64,000 bases of DNA from Crocodylus rhombifer. Taxonomy: Eukaryota; Chordata; Crocodylia; Crocodylidae. The stretch covers positions 476,149 through 540,148 of the forward strand of contig JAVSML010025178.1 of NCBI GenBank assembly GCA_038503035.1. Direction: 5' to 3'. Positions 57,750 through 64,000 of the stretch are shown here, one piece after another (within the stretch, counting starts at the first letter, position 1; every line of letters begins with the position of its first letter). The position numbers and the translations under genes were made by a program. The notes under the pieces are model-generated. The model worked only from the letters and a program-made list of their open reading frames with translations. It was not told the DNA's origin and did not search any database.

Positions 57750-59035
57750 CCCATGAGGGTTTCCCCTCCCAGCCTGGTCCCCACCAGCAGGAGCAAGGAG
57801 GGGAAAAACATCTATGGTCATCCCCCGTCTGCACCCAAGCCCAGCTCCCTGCACAGGTGCTCTTCACAGCTCCGGCTGAAACTTGGCAGTAGTGGCTAGA
57901 ACAGCAGGGGTGAAAGACGGGTGGCCCTTCATGCATCCCAGTGGGGAAGGAGGCTGGGAGTGGGCATACAGCTCCCGGAGCCCTCCTTCCAGCATCCAGG
58001 ATGCACCCAAGTATATGTCCAGCATGCATTTTTGTCAGTTCAGTATTGTGTCTTTTTACTTTTTCTTTATTTATAAACCCATGGGTGTTTGGTACTGATG
58101 GCAATCAGTCAAAGCAGCAAGAATGACTGGCAGAGAAAAGGATGGTGGGAGTAAGAAAGGTCAATGGCTAAAGGCAGAAGGAACAAGTAGGATAGTGGTT
58201 AAACAAGCGTAGAAGGGAGAGAAGTGTAATAGAAGGAGGAGTGAAGTTGTAAAGCTGACGGGTTTCAGAGTGAGAAAAGAAGGCTCTTAAACCTAACTTG
58301 CTACTGTTCAGAACAGCTTCTTGACTACGTAATCTGGAACAGAGCAAATTACAGGCTCAAGTGAGGCAAAAACACTGTGTTAGAAACTGCAGCCTCTTAA
58401 CATGCCTTGTAAACATTCCCCAAAACTCTTTTGATCAACATTATAATCTAAATTCTCCTAAGAAAGATATTTTAAGTCAAAGTGGGCAATTTTCTCATTT
58501 CTGACAATAGAACAGGTATGCCCAGGGAATGTGGGTTGCTTTGGCACAATGCTGTCCCAGAGGATATACTCTGGGAACTAACACAAGACACTTATTGAAG
58601 TTAGATTTATTAACTATTCCTTGTTAATTCTTGACTCAATCCTTGAATGAATCCTGATGAAGTACTCATAAGACACAACATGAACCCACATTTTATGTAA
58701 TATGGGTCTGATGCTAAAAAGTATTGTTTGGAAAAAATATTTCTGGCCCCACACGCAGGACCAGGGCCAGGTACCAATGGCCAGAATCCCTTTTGTGTGA
58801 CAGGTTTTGATAACCACTAGCAATGACTATTGTTACTGTTAATGATTTTAAGAGATTATAAATCGACAAGCTATAAATAAATACACTTCAAGAAAGTCCT
58901 AGTTAAATGCCCCTTTACAACTACTCAGACTTCAAAACTATACCAAAAGAAATGTTAGTGGAAAGCATCAAAATGTAGTGAACATGCAGAACTGCTTTAC
59001 AGAAGGGGAGGAAAACTGAATTTTCAGTAGGTTTA
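57750..59035. other. unassigned noncoding sequence
   Basis: No gene or repeat is recognised between copies B and C. Confidence 0.5.
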
Positions 59036-59038
59036 AAG

Positions 59039-59480
59039 CTAGGGACAGAAGTTACAAATAAACCACTTTAAGTCATCAGAAATTGGTTTAAACCTGTAAC
59101 AAAATAAAGTTCAGTGCACATAAACCAGTTTCAAAATGGTTGAAACTGGTTTAAGCTAAACCTGGTTGAATATAATATCAGACTTAACTGATTTGGATCA
59201 AATCGGTTTATGGAACTTGTCCAGATCCCTTCCTGGTTCAAGTTAAATCGCAGTCCCCCAGCATCCCAGCATGCTTTCCAGCCCTGGTCTGGTCTGTGCT
59301 GTCTGCTCCAGAGAGCAGGGTTGGCCCCCGCCCCTCTGCTCCCTAGCTGAAGCAGTGAGGGCTGGCTGACAGGGATGGAGCGGGGGAGGCCATAAGCCGG
59401 GCTGGGGATGCAGTCCAGTCTACAGTGGGGGAGGGGGTGCACTGCCCCCCACCCCCAGGCAAACCCTGGCTGGGGCGTGG
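59039..59480. mobile_element. DNA-transposon family copy C, one end only
   Basis: It starts CTAGGGACAGAAGTTAC, and the terminal and subterminal region (59039-59235) is the same as the inverted right end of copy B and the ends of copy A. It continues into GC-rich interior that is the reverse complement of the late interior of copy A, for example CTGTCTGCTCCAGAGAGCAG at about 59298. No second terminus is visible, so it is truncated near 59480. Confidence 0.8.
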
Positions 59481-59727
59481 GGCCAAAATAAGTTACAGAA
59501 AAAATCTAAATGTAATATTGTTATTGATAAATCTCAAACATCTCACAATCACAAGACTGTCTTAAAATTTATGAGATTTTTTTTAAAGCAGTTTATTTCC
59601 TTTTAGGTTTGGAACTTTTCAGGTGTTGTTAGGGAACATCTTCTAGCTTCCCTCCAAAACTGCTAGTTATTACATTTTAAAGATATGCCCTTATAAAGAA
59701 TTATGCCCTCAGATCCCAAGAGATTGG

Positions 59728-59862
59728 TAGTATACCCATTTTACAAACTAACATTGATGCAAGTGAGGGAAAATGATTTACATGAGGTCAACCACGGAGT
59801 AGCAGCAGAGGTGGGAGTAATTAATGTCTATATCTCCTAACTCCCAGTTGCATGCTTTATAG
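59728..59862 (-). repeat. MIR-like SINE, minus strand
   Basis: The plus-strand order GTATACCCATTTTACAAAC, AAATGATTTACATGAGGTCA, GAGGTGGGAGT and CTCCTAACTCCCAGTTGCAT is the reverse complement of MIR from tail through tRNA-like 5' end. It is one of the most complete MIRs here. Confidence 0.8.
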
Positions 59863-62595
59863 AGGCAGGTTAGGAGACATTTTGCTGGTAAAGCTTGTTG
59901 GAGAAACTGTACAACTACTCTGGGAAGTGAGGTAGGAGTGGTTGCAGAATGAACAGATACAGATTCCAGCCTTCTACTTTTCTGTAGTTTACTGATGATC
60001 ATTGTTGACTCTATCAAAGAAAACATTACAAGGCAAGAACTTATTTAACCACTGTATAATCACCATCCTATTTGTACAAATGGGTAAGTCATCAGTAAAT
60101 TTCTTAAAGTAATTATTAAACTTTATTAAAGGAATAAAAGGGCCTCCTTGACAGTCTTTGGAGTTTGGCCCTGGTACCCAACTATTGGATCCACATGGGG
60201 AGTCACCACACATATCACATGCAGCCTCATCCAAGCCAGTGAGGCCCTGAATGCACATAATGGTCCTACCTTCTCTGAACTATGGCATTTAAAACCTCCC
60301 GTAAAAGTAAATCTACACCCTCTTTGTTTAATGGAACTCCTAAATTTAATCAGAAACATCATTTTAGTGAAGAAAAAATGGTTTTGATCAATGTCTGCAA
60401 AACCTTAATTACCTCATATGATGATTTAAGGAGCACACCGGACGGAGTTAAATATAATGTGAAGTACATGGTGTTTCATACTGAATTACACAGCTGTCAT
60501 AGAAAATGAGAAGTCCCATCCTTTCACATTTCCTTTATGGGGATCTCCTACCAGCTGGCCCTATTATATAGATGCTGCTAACTTTTTCCCTTTCCCCCCC
60601 TTCTTTAAAAAGATATGAAATTTGACCCAAGAAATTCCAGTGGAGAAATGTCAAATCTGCAGAGTGAAATAACTGAGCAAGTAAGGTAGCATCTGTCTTT
60701 CTTTCTGCTCCCTTGTGCACGTCTGTTACGATGCCATGCTATTATTTCTGTTACTGCTACTACCAGTAATAGTGTGGTGAATGAGAGAGTGATTCTGTGG
60801 TTCCCTGCTGCATTTTACTCCAAACTCTGTTTGTAATTACAGCAGCATAGCCATAATTAAGTGCAGAATTTGGTCTACAGCACTCAGGGGGGTTTTACCG
60901 AGTGTGGCAGGGGTGCTCTCACTTAAAGAGTAACAGCAAGAACATTTGGAATGATATATTTCAAAATAATCCATTTAAACCACGGTAAACTTTATTTGGA
61001 CATTGATCATTTTGTCCTGCAGTTACAATAACGTGAAACTGTGCAACTATTACAAGTGCATACCAGGGCAGGGTTAAGTTTATATATGAAACTAACGTTA
61101 TCATTTCCTGATTTCTGAGCACTCCATTGTGCAAACTATTACTGTGGCTTTTTTTTTTTTTTGCATACAATAACAGTTTATACTATCAGAGGCCCTTTCA
61201 CTCAAGACTTTCATAAGCAAATCAATTAAGACTCATGACTTCCTGAGAAGGTAGCTTTACTCAACTTTAAGTGCAGAGATATTAGATGATCGGGAAAAGC
61301 CCCCTCTGAGCCAGTGGCAGTGGGATGGTGAACACAAGATCAGAACACAGCTGCATACTCCAGCAACAGTGGTTACCATGTGAATAAGCTACTGATTCCC
61401 CACAGGCTGCTGTTCTGATTGTCAAAAACCACTCCTATAAGCACAGCTTCCCACAATGCATTCCACTGCAACAATTAAACTGTTAACTAAATGAGCAGGC
61501 CCAGGACCACAGGAGACCCTGCATAAAAGCAGGCCTAAGATGTTCAGTGGTTCCATCTCTGCTAACTGTATTGCAAGTTGCAATGCAGCATGCATTGTTG
61601 CTAAAGCCCCAGCTCTTGGAACCATGCAATTAGATGAGAATCTCTCTTGACATGACCTGAGTTCACCTTAAAGGCTCAGATGGGACTCAGGCAGACTTCT
61701 TTTGTTTTAAATCTCATGATTTTGGGAGTTCAGTTCATGATTTTTGAATGCTAAGGATCAGGAACAATGAATACAGGAACCATCACCAACAGAAATAACA
61801 ATGACCAGTAACTTCACTAGTTTCTGAGCTAAGTGCAAGACTCACTACTGACAGGCTTTCCCTCAACAGGACCTTGCTTTTACTACTACAGTCATGTAAA
61901 CACACCTACAAACATCCCTGCCTTCTTCCCTGCAGGGGAGAGGGAAAGGATTCACTGATGTCATTTTGCTCTCCACAGGAGCTAGGATATCTGCAATGAA
62001 GGGGGCTGTAAACAACTGGATGGTGAGTGAGAGGAAAAACCCTTGGTGAGTCCTTAACAAAGACTTCTGCTTTAACCATTGGGAAGCACATTTATGTAGT
62101 TTATCGGACACTCAGAGTCAGACAAAAACTTTAAACACCCTGAAGAGGCTGATGTCTTGTTTCCTATTTAGAATTTACTCAATCTTTACTGTCTTAACTG
62201 TTTCATTCTCTGCTTGCTAGCCTTAACCCAACCACACTGCATGTTGTATATGCATGTCTATATGATGACTAAAACCACTGAATAAGAAAAATTACTCTGC
62301 TTTATTTTTTGGCATTTGTACATGAAGATTTTGCTTTTAGATAAAGACAAAAAAAGAGTGGGAAAATGTATTCGTTATAGTCCCATGAAGATCATTCTGA
62401 TCTCCTACAGGCACCAAAGCACCTCTTGCAACAGAACTAGTGAGGAGGAAAGGCGCAAGGGGACTGTGCACAAGTAGCTCATTCCTGTGATTCTCTTCTC
62501 ACCTCAATGCAGAGCAAGAATTTAGGGGCCAGTGAAATAGCTGCTCCAGTTGCTCTCTCATTTTTTTTTCCAGAGGACAGTAAATAGTTGACAGG
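59863..62595. other. unassigned noncoding sequence
   Basis: No supported gene or repeat. A T-run lies at about 61149-61162. Confidence 0.5.
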
Positions 62596-62602
62596 CTATT
62601 CC

Positions 62603-62965
62603 AGTGGTGCTCTACCTCCGGCCTGTGGAGCAATGTCATTTGGCCCATGGGGCTTCTCACAGTCTTGCAGTGGCAAGGGAGCGGTGGCAGCGTTAGTTGC
62701 TGCTCCCCAGATGCCGAATTTCCAGACCTGTGGGGAACCCTGCAGGCAGGATGGTGTGGTCCTGTGCACTAGATCATTCGAGTCCTACACTGGGGCTGGC
62801 ATGTGGGGTCCTCCATGGCTCGATGCGACATGCAGGGCTCAGCTGGCAGATGACTGGATCTAGTGAACATGGTCTGGCTGGCATGTGGGATTACACCTGT
62901 GCATCAATCTTGTCCAGGGCTTGCAGGTTGTGCACCATCAGGCACTACTTTGACTGGGGCTCAAA
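62603..62965. mobile_element. possible GC-rich hAT-like element, diverged
   Basis: The left end CCAGTGGTGCTCTACCTCCG followed by GCCTGTGGAGCAATG resembles the CAGTGGTCAGCAACCTGTGG class of hAT ends, with GC-rich filler inside. The right end and target duplication are not visible. Confidence 0.4.
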
Positions 62966-63132
62966 TAAATGACTGAAGGCACAGCTGACAGTGCTGCATG
63001 TCATTAACGCACACTATTTTTTCCATGAAATCCCTGCCTCATTGAGTGCTTGGAATGGGACTTCCTCTGGGAATGAACCTGGGTTATGTATTGAAGGAAC
63101 CTGTTGTGCATAGGATTCATTTAGGTACACAG

Positions 63133-63306
63133 AGAGGTAATTACCCATGTTAGTCTGAAATCAGGCAAGAACACAGGGCAGGGCAGGGCAGGGCAGCACC
63201 TCAGAGATTTACTGGTTCAGAGAGGCATAAGCTTTCATACACAACAGTACCTCATCTACTTTGTCTGACAAAGCAGGCTGTCGCCTAAGAAAGCTTATGC
63301 CTCTTG
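63133..63306. mobile_element. remnant resembling a Penelope-like terminal region
   Basis: CATGTTAGTCTGAAATCAGG, then GCACCTCAGAGATTTACTGG and GGCATAAGCTTTC, follows the order of a widespread sauropsid repeat (GTGTTAGTCTG...GGCACCTTAGAGACTAAC...GCATAAGCTTTCGTGG). A perfect 15-base inverted repeat (63222-63236 with 63289-63303) joins two opposed copies of the AAGCTT end. The sequence 63265-63302 resembles a hammerhead ribozyme core. A (GGGCA)4 array lies at 63176-63195. Assignment to the Penelope-like class is inference from that core. Confidence 0.55.
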
Positions 63307-63522
63307 GAAGCAGTTTGTCTCAAAGATGCCACCCTGCCCTGGCTTCTGCCTTTAGGTATACAGGGAATGAGGCACAGAAGTATAGGAAGAAAAAGAATGA
63401 TTTCCTGGCTGAAGCAGCTGAAAGCCACCCTGGGGAACTGGATTCTCTGCCTGCCTCTACCACAAAACTCCTATATGAAACACGGCAAGTCACTTACACC
63501 AATTAGCCATTATCTGCATTCA

Positions 63523-64000
63523 CAGACGTAGAAAATTAGGGTTGGAAGGGACCTCAGAAGGTCATCTAGTCCAACCCCCTGCTCAAAACAGGACCACTCC
63601 CAAATAGATTACCCCAGCCAAGCCTTTGTCTGGTTGGATCTTAAAAACCTCCAAGGATGGAGAGTCCACACCTGTACATGCACTCTCCGGGTAACCTGTT
63701 CCAGTGTTTCACTACCCTTGCAGTGAGAAGGTTTTTCCTAGTATCTAACCTAAACTTCCCTTGCTGCAACTTGAGACCATTGCTCCTTGTTCTGTCATCT
63801 GTCACCACTGAGAACAGTCCAGTTCCATCCTCTTTGAAATAACCCTTCAGGTAGTTGAAGGCTGCTATTAAATCCCCTCTCAGTCTTCCCTTCTGCAGAC
63901 TAAGTACACCCAGTTCCCTCAGCCTCTTCTCACAAGTCATGTTCCCCAGCCCTCAAACCATTTTTGTTGCCTTCCACCGGACTCTCTCCGATTTGTCCAC
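63523..64000 (-). mobile_element. CR1 LINE 3' region, different subfamily, runs off the window
   Basis: On the plus strand it reads TTAGGGTTGGAAGGGACCTC, then GGTCATCTAGTCCAACCCCC, which is the reverse complement of the common CR1 3' end. Further in, minus-strand frame 63641-63940 corresponds to the end of ORF2 ([20 protein letters not shown], then [20 protein letters not shown] sequence). The 3' end lacks the CTATGAAA octamers of the 43.8 and 49.3 kb copies, so it is another subfamily. Confidence 0.92.

Noticed and set aside
1..64000. CRISPR arrays, operons, phage or defence genes, rRNA and functional tRNA genes
   Set aside because: None is present. tRNA-like stretches are SINE-derived and too diverged to fold as tRNAs, and the repeat content is vertebrate.

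Overview
This window looks like vertebrate, probably crocodilian, nuclear DNA from an intergenic or intronic region. It has no dense long ORFs, no operon structure and no bacterial signals. It does carry several CR1 LINEs whose 3' ends finish in a repeated CTATGAAA-type octamer, decayed MIR/CORE-type tRNA-SINEs, and many hAT-like non-autonomous DNA transposons. That mix is typical of sauropsids. The crocodilian call rests on the CR1 3' ends and on GC-rich hAT-like elements that I recognise from memory, not from a database search.

Layout. 0-9 kb: a short hAT MITE with a perfect 8-bp target duplication (883-1064), a 2.7-kb decayed plus-strand CR1 (about 2340-5040) split by a second MITE, MIR remnants, and another copy of that second MITE at 7988-8272. 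9-15 kb: mostly unassignable sequence, then the only plausible protein-coding material, a minus-strand terminal exon at 14468-14652 with a polyA signal downstream and a possible preceding exon at 14881-15040. 15-19 kb: a GC-rich hAT-like element and two diverged, co-linear noncoding blocks at 16433-16600 and 18723-18880. 23.4-24.8 kb: a CR1 fold-back enclosed by an outer inverted repeat, with a hAT element inserted later. 26-29 kb: small tandem duplications, SINE and hAT remnants and a CR1 tail. 32.7-33.5, 56.9-57.7 and 59.0-59.5 kb: three copies of one DNA-transposon family that are rearranged relative to one another. 37.6-38.5 kb: a GC-rich hAT-like element. 43.5-44.8 kb: a large palindromic element built from alternately inverted GC-rich modules, broken by a CR1 tail. 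45.9-47.4 and 49.3-51.1 kb: two minus-strand CR1 copies with recognisable reverse transcriptase and, in the second, part of the endonuclease. 63.1-63.3 kb: a remnant resembling a Penelope-like terminal region, with a hammerhead-like core. 63.5-64.0 kb: a third minus-strand CR1, running off the window.

There is no cooperating gene system here. The story is layered transposition: CR1 copies and SINEs are old background, hAT elements have inserted into them, and several elements show inverted or flipped internal segments. The candidate exon pair would belong to a minus-strand gene whose 3' end is near 14.3 kb and whose body extends to higher coordinates. I could not identify that gene. Family names come from pattern recognition; boundaries are good to a few bases where target duplications are visible and to tens of bases elsewhere.
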